64,000 bases of DNA from Sialis fuliginosa. Lineage: Eukaryota > Arthropoda > Insecta > Megaloptera > Sialidae. Made by a program: the position numbers and the translations under genes. Of the stretch, positions 11,518 through 23,453 are shown in pieces; within the stretch, counting starts at the first letter, position 1; each line of letters starts with the position of its first letter. The notes under the pieces were generated by a model. It saw only the letters and a program-made list of their open reading frames with translations, did not search any database and was not told the DNA's origin. Location: positions 31,529,001 through 31,593,000 of the forward strand of contig OY540813.1 in NCBI GenBank assembly GCA_961205875.1, read 5' to 3'.

Positions 11518-12808
11518 AACGGCCAAGTGCGTGTTGGGCACGCACATGATAGGTTTCCGTAGTCATTACAATTTATAAACGAGTTATTTCAACGGACGCT
11601 CTGATAACGACATTTAAATGCAAATATATCGTGACTGAAGGGTTAAAATCAAAATGTCATATAACATTTTTTGTTGTATTTTAGGAGGCCTATCTAAAGA
11701 TACCCCACTCAATGGGGTAAGTGAAAAAAAATTTGAGTACAATTTTCAGTCTATGGGAGGGGGTCCAAAATAATTTTGATAGTGTTCGTTATAATTTTCA
11801 GTGAAAGTACTAATTCAAAGCTACATTCTGAATTTTTTTCAGATTTTTTGAATAAATAGTTTAGAAATTAGGGTGGGGGGGACGCTCTGATAACGACATT
11901 TAAATGCAAATATATCATGACTGAAGGGTTAAAATCAAAAGATCATTTAACATTATTTGTTGCATTTTAAGAGACCTATCCAATGACTACCCACTCAATG
12001 GGTTAAGTGAAAAAAAAATTGTGAGTTCATTTTTCAGTCTATGGGAGAGGGGTCCAAAATAATTTTGACAATGTTCGTTATAATTTTCAGTGGAAGTACT
12101 AATTAAAATCTACATTCTAAATTTTTTTCAGATTTTTTGAAAAGATAGTTTAGAAACTAAGGGGGGGGGGACGCTCTGATAACGACATTTAAATGCAAAT
12201 AGATCGTGACTGAAGGGTTAAAATCAAAAGTTTATTTAACATTTTTCGTTGCATTTTGGGAGACCTATCCAATGGCCACCCACTCAATGGGTTAAGTGAA
12301 AAAAAAATGTGAGTTCACTTTTCAGTCTATGGGAGGGGGGTCCAAAATAATTTTGACAGTGTTCGTTATAATTTTCAGTGGAAGTACTAATTAAAGGCTA
12401 CATTCATGAATTTTTTCAGATTTTTTAAATTGATAGTTTAGAAATTAAGGGGGGGGGGGGGGCGCTTTTATCACGACTTTGAATGCAAATATATCGTGAC
12501 TGAAGGGTTAAAATCAAAATGTCATATTGCATTTTTTATTGCATTTTAGGAGACCTATCTAAAGACATCCCACTTAATGGATTAAGTGAAATTTTTTTTT
12601 TGAAAATACTTTTCAGTCTATGGAAAGGGGGTCCAAAAAAATTTTTTTTTTCAAAACTATTATCATTTCTGTTTTTGGGTTATCAGTCTTCGTCCGTATA
12701 CCAAATTTCATCTTAATCGGCTTAAAATTTTTGAGGACGGACGGACGGACGGACGGACGGACATGGCGAAACTATAAGGTTTCCTAGTTTTCTACGGAAA
12801 CCTAAAAA
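11518..12808 (+). mobile_element. GTTCCGTAG-family repeat, expanded copy
   Basis: Opens with ACGGCCAAGTGCGTGTTGGG and GGTTTCCGTAGTC, and closes with a (GACG)n tract (12735-12760) then 'tggcgaaactataaggtttcc' and TTTTCTACGGAAACC. The ends are thus partly inverted (GGTTTCCGTAG / CTACGGAAACC). The CGGCCAAGTGCG module is familiar from insect repeats. The centre has been amplified into four tandem units. Non-coding. Confidence 0.75.
11594..12650 (+). repeat. Tandem array, four units of ~290 bp
   Basis: Units begin at about 11595, 11881, 12170 and 12462, each with GACGCTCTGATAACGACATT or a variant. Each runs through 'gactgaagggttaaaatcaaaa', 'gacctatc', 'caatgggttaagtgaaaaaaa', 'cagtctatgggag' and a terminal poly-G run. 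The last unit is truncated. Single or partial copies at 5925-6300, 37640-37790 and 63722-64000 show the unit is the core of the GTTCCGTAG family. Confidence 0.9.
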
Positions 12809-13400
12809 ACATCTACCAAGTAAATGCACAGTGCTTCCTCGTGCCAAATTCATCAAAGGTAGTTTATTATTGAACAATTTAAATAAAAACCGATAATTAT
12901 TTCTTTCTAAAAAATATTAGTTCGAAATTTTTCTAAAGACGCACCTGATTATTTTTTCGTATATTTTTAATTTTTTGACAATTTCAATCTAAATCTGTTA
13001 ATATTTCAAAGTAAATATCAATTTAAAAAAAACAAAAGACGATTTTTAAAAGCAAATTGAGATAAATCTTTGTAAGGGAATATATTGTAACAAATATGTT
13101 GTAACAAACGTTGTAGTAATGTAGACCTACATACGCATATAAGAAATTGAATGCTCTACAAAAAAGATCCTATACAATTTTTACGTAACATGTATCGTTC
13201 AGCGGTTCATGAGTTATGCGTGTGACAACGACAGACACACAGACGGACAGATAGACAGACACGGAACGAAAATTGTTTGTCTTGACGTGAAACGGATAGA
13301 TCAATTTAAAATTTTGAAATCGAAGAACATTTTTTTTGTCTCATTCTAAAACGATCACAAAGCTTCTCGTATCTTCGATATTGCGAGGAAGCAAAATATC
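12809..13400 (+). mobile_element. R1 element, copy a (GCTTCCTCG / CGAGGAAGC ends)
   Basis: The left end contains 'aagtaaatgcacagtgcttcctcg' and the right end 'cttcgatattgcgaggaagcaaaa', so both termini expose the inverted string GCTTCCTCG. The interior has 'gacaatttcaatctaaatct', 'cacgtaacatg', 'gttcatgagttatgcgtgtgac' and a GACA/GACGGACA microsatellite (13223-13262). Internally shorter than the copy at 28749. Non-coding. Confidence 0.75.
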
Positions 13401-13448
13401 ATGTTTGACGACACAGTACTTCGAAATGGTATTTTTGACGTTGTAAAC

Positions 13449-15271
13449 TATATATGGGACGTTCTTTGTCAAACGGAACAAGGCTCTGCCCAAAATTCAT
13501 GTTGATGTATTTGAGTGATCTTGGGCTTAAAATGTTCGTTATTGGTCCCTCTTTATGGGGTAATGTGGCCTTTTGGAAAATTTCAAAATGGCGGCTCAGT
13601 ATGACGGTCAGAAGTCAGAGAAAATTCGAGATGTTGGAATAAAATGTTAGCGAAAAAAAAATTTACGGCCGATTCAATTGGTTATGGGTGCAAATTGTTT
13701 GTAATTGACAGCCCTAAAAAGTTGGATAGGTAGGTTGGCGAAATCCAACATGGCGGATCCAAGATGGCAGCTGAAACCTAAAAATCGTCGAAAAATGAAC
13801 TTTTTGACACTAAACCTGATTATATTGGCCTCAAATGTTGAGATTCAATTACTCATTACATATACAGGTTATTATGATGCCAAAATCTAAAATGGCGGCT
13901 TCGATTAATCTCAAAATGTAATAAAATCGGTAAAAAACGGTGAAATTTTGGTGGAAACAGTCCCGAACGAGTATATTGATGGTTCATAGATCGTCAAATG
14001 ATTGCGTTTTTATATCGTGAAATCAAACTTCATAAATCAAATATGGCGGAGTCAAAATGGCGTCGAACAATGCCATATATAAGGAAAAACCCATTGTTAA
14101 ATGAACTCGCACAACCCATTTTGTTGAAATTCTTAAGCGAAACGTGTTATCTCGTTGTTTTGAATACTAATATGTACTCAGAATTGGCCAGAATCAGATT
14201 TAAAAAATAATTATTTCTTAGTTTTTTTAATTTTTTTTCATTTATTTTTTTCCTAATTATTTTTTTATATTTTGTTGTTGTTGTTTAAACTATAATAGAA
14301 CATCTAGAAAACTGGCAAAAAAATTTGCCACAGTACCAGCGGTATCAAAAATTTCTAAAGCTCATGCCTTCAAAGTCTCGTCCGATAAAACCCTTACTGC
14401 ATTTAGATAGTCTAGTACATCCAAATATTATCAACAACAAAATATAAAAAAATAATTAGAAAAAAAATAAAAGAAAAAATTTTTGAAAAACTAAGAAATA
14501 ATTATTTTTTAATCTGATTCTGGCAAATTCTAGTACGGATTCGTATTCAGAATGCTCAAAACAACGAGATAACACGTTTCGCTTAAGAATTTCAACAAAA
14601 TGGGTTGTGCGAGTTCATTTAACAATAGGTTTTTCCTTATATATGGCATTGTTTGACGCCATTTTGACTTCCCCATATTTGATTTATGAAGTTTGATTTC
14701 ACGATATAAAAACGCAATCATTTGACGATCTATGAATCATCAATATACTCGTTCAAGACTGTTTCCACCAAAATTTCACCGTTTTTTACCGATTTTATTA
14801 CATTTTGAGATTAATCGAAGCCGCCATTTTAGATTTTGGCATCATAATAACCTGTATATGTAATGAGTAATTGAATCTCAACATTTGAGGCCAATATAAT
14901 CAGGTTTAGTGTCAAAAAGTTCATTTTTCGACGATTTTTAGGTTTCAGCTGCCATCTTGGATCCGCCATGTTGGATTTCGCCAACCTACCTATCCAACTT
15001 TTTAGGGCTGTCAATTACAAACAATTTGCACCCATAACCAATCGAATCGGCCGTAAATTTTTTTTTTTCGCTAACATTTTATTCCAACATCTCGAATTTT
15101 CTCTGACTTCTGACCGTCATACTGAGCCGCCATTTTAAAATTTTCCAAAAGGCCACATTACCCCATAAAGAGGGACCAATAATGAACATTTTAAGCCCAA
15201 GATCACTCAAATACATCAACATGAATTTTGGGCAGAGCCTTGTTTCGTTTGACAAAGAACGTCCCATATAC
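13449..15271. mobile_element. FB-B: 1.8-kb near-perfect palindromic element
   Basis: The left arm (about 13449-14284) and right arm (about 14428-15271) are inverted copies that stay nearly identical over more than 800 bp, from TATATGGGACGTTCTTTG to its complement at the far end. The central spacer of ~143 bp (14285-14427) is not palindromic. Several stretches read like short proteins and appear on both strands (for example the 61-codon frames at 13705-13890 and 14829-15014 are identical), which follows from the palindrome. No recognisable domain. The arms contain many 'aaaatggcgg' motifs. Confidence 0.88.
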
Positions 15272-15283
15272 ATATATAACCAG

Positions 15284-15490
15284 TGGCGCATTACGTAATA
15301 AGTACATTGGGCAACTATTTAAGGTCCCGAGGTAAAAAGGGGACTCCGATATGTGATAATGTGTTATGATTTAGATATCAAGAGCAAAGAAAAAGTCTTC
15401 CATTATTACGATGATCTAATCTTAACACTTAATTTTTTTACTGGGGATCTTAAATTTTATTTTGTGTACATCCCCTAACCGTCTTAACGC
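15284..15490 (+). mobile_element. Possible hAT-type terminal fragment
   Basis: Begins CAGTGGCGCATTACG, a typical hAT-like CAGTGGCG start, followed by 'ggtcccgaggtaaaaagggg'. It immediately follows foldback FB-B. No matching right end was found. Confidence 0.35.
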
Positions 15491-15939
15491 GTCAGTGACA
15501 ATATAGTAAACATTTCAAGAAAGTTAGTAAAAGGTATGTCGCTATACGGGAAAATTTCTTAAAAAGAGACAGTCAAAAAAATCGTTGTTTTATAAACATA
15601 TCTTATAATAATATGCAATTTAATAAGAAAAACAAATGCTTGGCCATTATATGAAATATTAAACGATTATAATTATCATTAGTTTTCTGAAATGTAATAC
15701 AATAATTAAGTACTTTTGTACAAAAATAAGCAAATAAAAATAAATTTAGTCACATTGGTAACTGAGTGACTTATTACACACACTATTTCCAAGTATAGGA
15801 ATACCTATATATCTATTTGAAAAAGAATATATGAATAAGTACCTACTATGTATACCAACTTTCATCGTATCATATAAAGAAAAATCATTCATTGTTGAAA
15901 ATCTAGTTGGGAACACTAAACACAATGAATAAATAAGTT

Positions 15940-16315
15940 AGTCAATACGTAATCAACAGATATCGGTAACTGCACGGGCTGCCGTTGGAGACAGATTGGC
16001 GCTAGTGTCGCTACCGTCGCAATAGGGATTTAACATCTTCTCGCGCCTCGTTTTATAAAAAATTCATGAGCCATCTTGTTAATAATTCCGTCACTTAGTT
16101 CACTGGCGGTAGTTAAAAATAAAGTCGTGCCCGTTTTGAAAATTATACGTTTTATAATCCTCGTTCTTTCCCAGGGTGGCCTCCGTGTGCCGTACGTTCC
16201 CCTCCCTCATCCCACCCCCTTGTTCGCCCCACCCACTGAAACGTCTATGCGCCGTGCGGCGATCTGTCGGCAGCGTTACATGAAATCGCGCATTTGTTTA
16301 ACCTGAATTATTAAA
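15940..16315. other. GC-rich island, apparently single-copy
   Basis: One of the most GC-rich stretches in the window, CpG-containing throughout (for example 'ctgcacgggctgccgttggag' and 'cgtgcggcgatctgtcggc'). It includes C-rich runs near 16200-16230. A 76-codon frame (16076-16306) is open but has no domain. Not related to any repeat seen here. Candidate regulatory element, promoter-like CpG segment or unrecognised exon. Confidence 0.35.
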
Positions 16316-16548
16316 ATCAGAAGCTTAAGTAAGTGTTGGTTTCGGCACAATGCACGAAATTTTCAAACTTTGGTGATAATCCTTTTTTCAGATAGGTAGG
16401 TACTATTGTAGTGGATTGGGATTTTGTATATGTTTGATTACTAAATTAACAGGATGCTAGAATTATAAAATGATACAATATTAGCAGTTATTATTATTAT
16501 CAATCTTGAAATATATTATAGAATGATCATGTTTTGTTTTTTCGTATA

Positions 16549-17074
16549 TAAGGTACTGTCACCAGTCTCGGATATGACCCCAGTAATGGCTATTTTTTAA
16601 TTAAATGTACTGAATTAGAAATATGTCTCGATATTTGATTACTACCATTCTGAACATTAATCTATATACATTTAACTGTCTTACAGCGTGATTTGATGAG
16701 AATCGGCCTATAGGTGTCAAAATGGTGGACATTTAAACTAATTATAATCTATTTATTAATTATTATATTATCATAGCAACTGCTTTACCTTCTTTCAAAT
16801 TTGACGATTCTTTCTTTTATATATTTTGTGTCGTAGTACTTATCATTTTGTAACTATTAGCAAGTGTCCATCACTGCGTGCTCATTACTGGTTTTACTTT
16901 ATCCATTACTTAAAAAAAATTACCCAAATTAAAAGGCTATAATTTAAAAAACAAACTATATTTCCGGACTTTGTTAATTAAATTGTTTAAATAAAAAGAG
17001 CGATTAAATAAATGAGAATTACAAAAACAGTAAACCTTGCTCTTATAGCGGCCATAACTGGTACCAGTACCTTA
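16549..17074 (+). mobile_element. M3 MITE, copy 1 (TAAGGTACTG ends)
   Basis: Left end TAAGGTACTGTCACCAGT; right end ACTGGTACCAGTACCTTA; flanked by TA on both sides. The interior shares 'gtgtccatcactgcgtgctcattactgg' and 'tgatgagaatcgg' blocks with copies at 19796 and 55997. The TA duplication suggests a Tc1/mariner-type MITE. Non-coding. Confidence 0.85.
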
Positions 17075-19795
17075 TATCTCCAATTCTTGTTGTTTTAATT
17101 AACTTATTATCCCGATTTTCATTTCATTTATTAAATATAGAAAAAACACAGCGAACTCACACAAAATAATGATACATATTTTAAATAGAATGATGTGAAT
17201 ATAAACAAGAATAAAACATTCTTAAAAAGATATTAATTCTTTTATATTTCTTCAAATTTAAAAGTAATGTGCGTTGAAGTATACCAAAATATATTACACT
17301 TTGCTAAATAATAAAAAAATTCTATAAGCTCGTAAATTCTCATAAAAAAGTAGTTGAAACTCGAGGAAAGTCTAATACCGTCTCCCAGTGGCAATTACAA
17401 GAAATATTTAAGAAAATTATGTTGTTGTATATGAAAATTAACATCCTTGAAGGGTGTGTTAAACGCGCTATATAGCGGGTAGTAATTTTTTCATCCCCCA
17501 GTTTTACAGCATTAGTTGGCAACATTAAAAACTCGTCGCATGTGCTGATGTAGAAACCACCTACACTTAAGGAACCATTAATTCCTTTTACGATTCGCCC
17601 ATAACATGGCGAACAAAGACAGAAGAATGATAATTATTTTTTATATTGGCGTCAAACTTTTCCTCCATTTCAGTGATAAAATAAATAAATAATCTAGTTT
17701 TGTGTCTTGGGGACTTTATTCAAATTGTAATAACTTCATAAATGTGATTGGGTATATATTTAATTGTATACACCTCTTTTCTCCTACATGACTCCTTTTC
17801 TAAATATCTGTATTTGTTGGAACAAACTGTTTTTTTTTTTAATATTAACCGTGAAAAGGTAACAAAAAGATAGACAGAGACACTTTCGCATTTATAAAAT
17901 TAGTATGAATGTTTCGGTAATTATTAAAAAATACGAAAGTCCAACAACTTTTGATAGTTTTCATGTAAATATATTCTCAATTTTTTTTACTTTTGCATTT
18001 ATAACCTTAATTTATAAAAATGTATGTTCTCTCATCAGGCCTAAGCCACTGGACGTATCGATGCCATATTTACACCATATATTTGGTGCTCCGTTAGGTT
18101 TCTTTTTTTGAACCCGTCGAGATATTTACGAAAATGTGTATTTATGGTCTGATTTGTCTTATATACAGAATGTGTGTTAGGTTATGTACATTTATACATT
18201 TAACATCTTCCTATATTACGTACTGGAAGAATAAATACAAACGAAACCTAGTATTGAACTAATTTAAAATAAATCTTAATACTAGACTTTATGAAGAACA
18301 TTTTCAGACCTTTCCGAAGTTTATGAGATTAGTAATTTCAGTGTACCATATCACCAAACACAAGACTCGAATCCAAGTATGTATGAATATATTTACCGTC
18401 ACGTATTTAGATATTGCAATGGTTTCGTAAAATTACCATATCTAGTGAACTATTAACCCCATTTTTAATTTTTTTAAAAGACAATTAAATGTACTACAAT
18501 CAATTACAACACATTCTTGGTCATAAATAACTTTATACCTATCAAAATTTTTCATTTTTAAAGTAAAATTTTTAGTTTTACCGCCATTTTGAAAGGTATA
18601 CAATTATTTTTGATTAAAATAATAATAAAAAATGTTGTAGAAAATTTAATTATCTATTTAAAATGCGAAAGACGGGGTTGATTGAACATTCCGTTCATTA
18701 GATACAGAGTGTTTACAAAATCCTTGTAATACAAAACTTTGGGCCCTTTGTTGAGAGTGTTCCGGAGCAAATTTGGCACCTCATACATTTTCCAAATTTT
18801 ACACCAGTAAAAAATTCTACGTTGCCCGGACTATAGTTACGTGGATAGAAATACTTTTACAATAAAATGGACCCGGTAGGTGGCGCTGGAGTCGAAATAT
18901 TTACGAAAATGTGTATTTATCGACTCATTTTTAAACAAATTATTTTTGGGCAGAACATTGTTTCCCGGGTACGCTAAACAACAATTTCAACCCTCCATAA
19001 GTGCCAGGGGGTGAAATATTAACTTAATTTTTAAATATTCTATTCATTGTCAGTATGAATTTTTCTCTATGAACTAATTAATGTATTAAAAAGTAGTAAC
19101 ACCTTGTTAAAGATGAAACCGCGCGTTTTATGGCAAACGTCTGTAGAGCAGCGTGGAGCGCTTTCTTTTGCTAGCTTCTCAGATGTAAATCGTAACAAAG
19201 GAAACCTATGATAATCAGAGTAAAATTAATCAGCAGCAAACATAATCCAGGATCAAAACCTCCTAAGTTTCGCAGGATTAAACTCATCTAGGGATTACAC
19301 AGAAGTTAGTTTCCTTCTCTGCATTGAAAATTTAGTCTGGTCACAGATTAAGTTCAGTTTAGTCCTATAATATTATGTGTTTAAACAACCGAGAATAAAT
19401 TTAACTTTGGTGAGAAATTATCGCGATAATAAATTTATAAACTAATAATAAACTTTAATTATAAGTTGGAACGGATCAGTCTTAGGAACAACTGACCGTA
19501 AATCAAAAACGGTATACAGATTAGATTTGCATGCATTTCATTACCACCACATCAACATCCTTTCTATGTGAAGCGTTATCTAGGCATTTATAATCAAATT
19601 AAAATCATTTTTCAAAATATGACACCTACATACATGTTTTGTTACTTCAATGAGTTTTGTCAATATCAAAGTAATGTGTAAAAAAATTATTATATTGTAC
19701 TTAAATATGAATTTGATTAATATATTTAAGGAAAGTCTTTATTTTCTTTATTAAGACACATTCATCATATGATTGAGTATTATTAGATATCTCAA
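17075..19795. other. AT-rich gap with scattered repeat debris
   Basis: No gene recognised. A string 'atatttacgaaaatgtgtatttat' occurs at 18121 and again at 18897. The segments that follow 18165 (TACAGAATGTGTG) and 18704 (TACAGAGTGTTTAC) begin like TACAG-type MITEs. The 18700-19030 segment is GC-richer ('ggtggcgctggagtcg'). Confidence 0.35.
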
Positions 19796-20316
19796 TAAGG
19801 TACGGGCACCAGTCTTGGCCCTTTTAAAAACAAGGTATACTGCTTTTTGGAATTGATGGGCTTGTTTTTGTAATTCTCATGATTTAATGCTACTAATAAA
19901 ACAACTTTATTAAATAAAACTTTTTAATTATAACCTTTTATTTTATTTTATATTTTTCTCATATTCAAACCAGTAAGTGCACCACTTGCTAATAATTACG
20001 AAATGATAAGTACTACGATACAAAAGTTATAAAATAAATAATCTTAAAATTTAAAACAATGTAAAGCAGATGCTATGATAATTAATATAATTATTAATAC
20101 GAGTAAATAGATTATACTAATAATTAGATTAAATATCTACCATTTTGACATCCATTGGCCGATTGTCATCAAATTAAGCTGTTTTAGAGCTAAGTGTAGG
20201 TATATATTATGATTCAATAATGACAATAATGAAAAATCAACAAATATATATAATTTAGTACATTAAATTAAACAAGAATCCAACATTGGGGTATGATCCA
20301 AGACTGATGCCATATT
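19796..20316 (-). mobile_element. M3 MITE, copy 2 (diverged)
   Basis: Left end TAAGGTACGGGCACCAGTC; right end GACTGATGCCATA, a diverged match to the M3 terminus. In between, blocks such as 'cttgctaataattacgaaatgataagtac' and 'tggccgattgtcatcaaatt' match copies 1 and 3. More decayed than the other two, so probably older. Confidence 0.7.
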
Positions 20317-21096
20317 GATGAAGTAATTCTAAGAGATCGTAACCCTCAAAATTTCGGAAATTGAGTTTTAATTAAAATGTAATAATTAAGATATTTACAT
20401 TTAATCAAAAAATACTTCATGGCATTATTTAAAAATATGTTAAATAATTCATAAATAATAATCTGGATCGACAGGAACTTGAACCCAGAAACCAAGAATT
20501 AGTATACTTTCCGTTGATTAGAAGTAAAATGATGACAAGTGTCATAAATTATAAAGAAATAATTTTTATCCCAAGTAGGTACTAAAGTAATTATAAGAAA
20601 CAACAAACTAGTTTTGAACATTTTTAATGAATCATATTGTCTTTGTGTAAGAAAGTGAACTAGTATGTCGGTTTCTTTGTGCTTTTATTACCATTGACAG
20701 GTAAGCTTAGTGAGCTGTACTTACCTGTAATACCGACTGCTCACTTGAGAGCTAGTCTCTTCCATTATCAAAGAATTCTAAGAAACATAATCCTTCTGTA
20801 TTCTCCCACTGTTCGTTTTCTACTTTATAAAATCTTGTTTGAGATTTGCGCAAAGTATTACTTTATAAGTAAAAACATGTTTTGTGTTGAACAAAGGGGT
20901 TTGTTTAGATTGTAAAAATAAATACATCATACGTACTAACAATGAAATGTAGTTAGTATAAATGTGGAACATGAAAAACGTAATACTATTATATAATAAA
21001 TATATTAATACTTATACGGTACATAAGGATTTCAATCCTATATCAGATGTACGTACATACATTATTATTGCGACAAATTCGTAAGTACATTTTACT
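20317..21096. other. Gap without recognised gene
   Basis: AT-rich. An open 78-codon frame (20679-20915) has no domain. A short inverted repeat CAGGTAAG..CTTACCTG lies at 20698-20727. Nothing else supportable. Confidence 0.3.
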
Positions 21097-21340
21097 TCCC
21101 CGCAAAATCGAAGATATGAGAATCTTTGTGATCATTTTCAAAATGAGACAAAAAAATTGTTCTCTGATTTCAAATTTTTAAATTGATTTTTTCGTTTCAG
21201 GTCAAATTGTATAAAAATTAAATGGTTAACCAATGCCAGGCGATTTATCTGAACACCTTATCGGGTTTTATTTAAATTATTCAATAATTAACAACCTTTG
21301 GTGAATTTAACATGAGAAGCACTGTGCATTTACTTTTTTA
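21097..21340 (-). mobile_element. R1 element, short internally deleted copy
   Basis: Inverted relative to 28749. It starts 'acttccccgcaaaatcgaagata' and ends 'gagaagcactgtgcatttactt'. It goes directly from the 'cgtttcaggtc' block to the 'aaattgtataaaaattaaatgg' block, so the central ~500 bp with the microsatellite is missing. Confidence 0.75.
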
Positions 21341-21759
21341 TAAATCTTAATTAATCATTTGAAATTATTGTACAAATTCTAACTAAACCAATTTCTTATT
21401 AAAGATGAATTAAGTATTGGAATATAATTTTTTTTAAACTATTAGTTGTTTATTCATCTTCTTTTGAATCCAATACGATTCAAGGATAAAAAATATATTA
21501 TAAATGTATTTATATAAAATTAACATAGACATAAAAATATATTAAATTGAAATAATAGTGTAGTACTTTATTTTCGAATGTATTTCACTTATTAAATAGT
21601 GATTTGAACTTAAGAATATTGACAAAAAGTTCATCAATTGTTAGTTGTGTACAAAACTTAAACATCATTTATACCAGTTTCTCCATTCCACATGATTCTT
21701 AAAATCAGTTCCTCCGATGTTCTGATAAAGAACTACTTTAAAATAATTACCACTGTGAT

Positions 21760-22000
21760 TGCTGTCGACCCGACTGCCATCGCTACAAGGAGGGGTAAGA
21801 TTGTTGGGACACGGAGATAGTTAGGAGACAGTGAAGGTTGATTGTTTGACGTCCCTCGGGAGAACACCAATGTCGCACGCCGCGCCTCCCGCGGGTCTCC
21901 AGAATACAACAAGTTTGTCGCGAAAGTCTGACAGGTCAACTGTGTTGTCGGTGACTGGTTACTTCCCCCTCCCACCCCAACCCATCACCCCCGTGAAAGT
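21760..22000. other. GC-rich island, apparently single-copy
   Basis: A CpG-containing block ('cgcacgccgcgcctcccgcggg') followed by a C-rich run near 21965-21992. Open frames exist on both strands (21733-21975 minus, 21831-22115 plus) but neither shows a domain. Candidate regulatory element. Confidence 0.3.
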
Positions 22001-22319
22001 GTTTCGATACCGGAGTGTCATTCAAGCTACTGGAGTATACATTTTGTGCTGTATCTTTTCTTCTTTATCCTATTATGTGTCAGCGTGGGCGTATTATTTT
22101 TCAGATAAAAGTTAGATTTTTTCTGATAATTATATTGTGTGGTAAATACAATTTGTATGACAGGTTAAATTGTATTTTATTTTTACTTGAATTTTATTGA
22201 TATTTCTGGTATTATGTTCATCTACTTAAGTAAATATTAACATTAATGACAATTAATAAATAACACAATAATATTGATTTTGAACACCAATATAATTATT
22301 GAGTTCTCCCACTAATTAT

Positions 22320-22980
22320 AATTATACTCATATTTAAGGGGGGGGGGTTATTACTTTGTAAAAAAAATTAACACTTTTTATCGTTTTAAATGATCCCTTA
22401 ACTATTCAAGAATGGTGTACAAATGTCTTATGTGGGGGAATTTTTTTAAAGGGGCCAAAAATGAATTTTCCGAACGAAGTCAGTGTCGTTTTGCGGGTAA
22501 TTCGAGTGCAATCGAATGCAACTTTTAAACTTAAATAGCGTTTTCCTCGAAACCATATTTTTTTAACTGGCTGATTTTGACTTGAAATTTCAGCTGTAGC
22601 TTTACAATAATATTTTCAAATGAATTGGCGGCGTGGGACTTTTTCAATTGATTTAATGTACTACTGGAAAAACGGAGAAACTGTGGTTTCTTAGTCACTT
22701 AACCGATTTGGTACCCGATTTTCGAGAGATTTTTTCGAAGAAAACAAATTTTTCGTTCAAATGAAATTTTTTAAATCAAGGGAACCCTACGCCGTTCATT
22801 TCGTTTTAACGTTTGTTTTAAGAGTCTTTTAAGTTTTTTGTTTCAGATAAAAAATTCCGATCTATAGGAGTACGGCCAGGGAGGTCGTAAAAAATGGATT
22901 TCATTGCGGTAGCTGCAGCGATGCCGTTTTGTTTTTAAATGATGAAAAAAATGTTTTGAATATCTTATATTAGTGTGTAC
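22320..22980. other. Unclassified segment with a hammerhead-family tail
   Basis: About 22440-22950 has intermediate GC and repeat-like style ('ccgaacgaagtcagtgtcg', 'gaattggcggcgtgggac'). At 22661-22701 it contains ACTACTGGAAAAACGGAG through GTCACTTAA, the same tail seen beside hammerhead motifs at 48634-48676 and 51880-51924. No coding domain recognised. Confidence 0.4.
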
Positions 22981-22986
22981 AATAAC

Positions 22987-23275
22987 TAGAGATTGGAAAA
23001 ATAGTTGTTATTTTCAATGAAATAGTTACTAGTTGAATTTTTTTTCGAAAAATAGTTGCTAAATAGTTTTTTTACGATTTAATAATAATTAGTGCAAGCG
23101 AAGCAGTAAAAAGTGTCGCAAATAGTTTTAAAATAGTTGGAAAGGTAGTTGTAAATAGTTAATTTCAAATTGTGTTCAATCAAACCAGTTTTCTGAAAAC
23201 GGTGGAGATATGTAATAAAAATTACAATAAATGCATTTTTACGCAATAGTTGAAAAACTATTTTTCCAATCTCTA
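22987..23275 (+). mobile_element. M2 hAT-type MITE with perfect 8-bp duplication
   Basis: TIRs TAGAGATTGG and CCAATCTCTA extend inward (AAAAATAGTTGTTATTTT versus its inverted relative). The target duplication ACAATAAC is exact at 22979-22986 and 23276-23283. The interior is a series of 'aatagtt' motifs, typical of subterminal repeats. An 8-bp duplication is the hAT hallmark. Other copies: 7293 (fragment), 51490-52290, 55409-55698. Confidence 0.92.
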
Positions 23276-23453
23276 ACAATAACGTATAAAAAATTGAAAT
23301 AAATAATTTTTTTTAAATCTAGAAAATGACCTTTGATTTTGCGTTTACAAGATATATAGTACCTACCCCCGTTAAGATTATTTTAATTATAAACAATTGT
23401 ATTTATTAAATTTATAAAACTGGCAATTAAAATCAAGAATACAATTTATATTT

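Noticed and set aside
13705-13890. Identical 61-codon frames on opposite strands at 13705 and 14829 as duplicated genes
   Set aside because: They are the two arms of palindrome FB-B; no domain and AT-rich composition.
20460-20550. tRNA-like B box (GGTTCAAGTTCC on the minus strand)
   Set aside because: One mismatch to the B-box consensus, no matching A box at the right distance, and no cloverleaf could be drawn.
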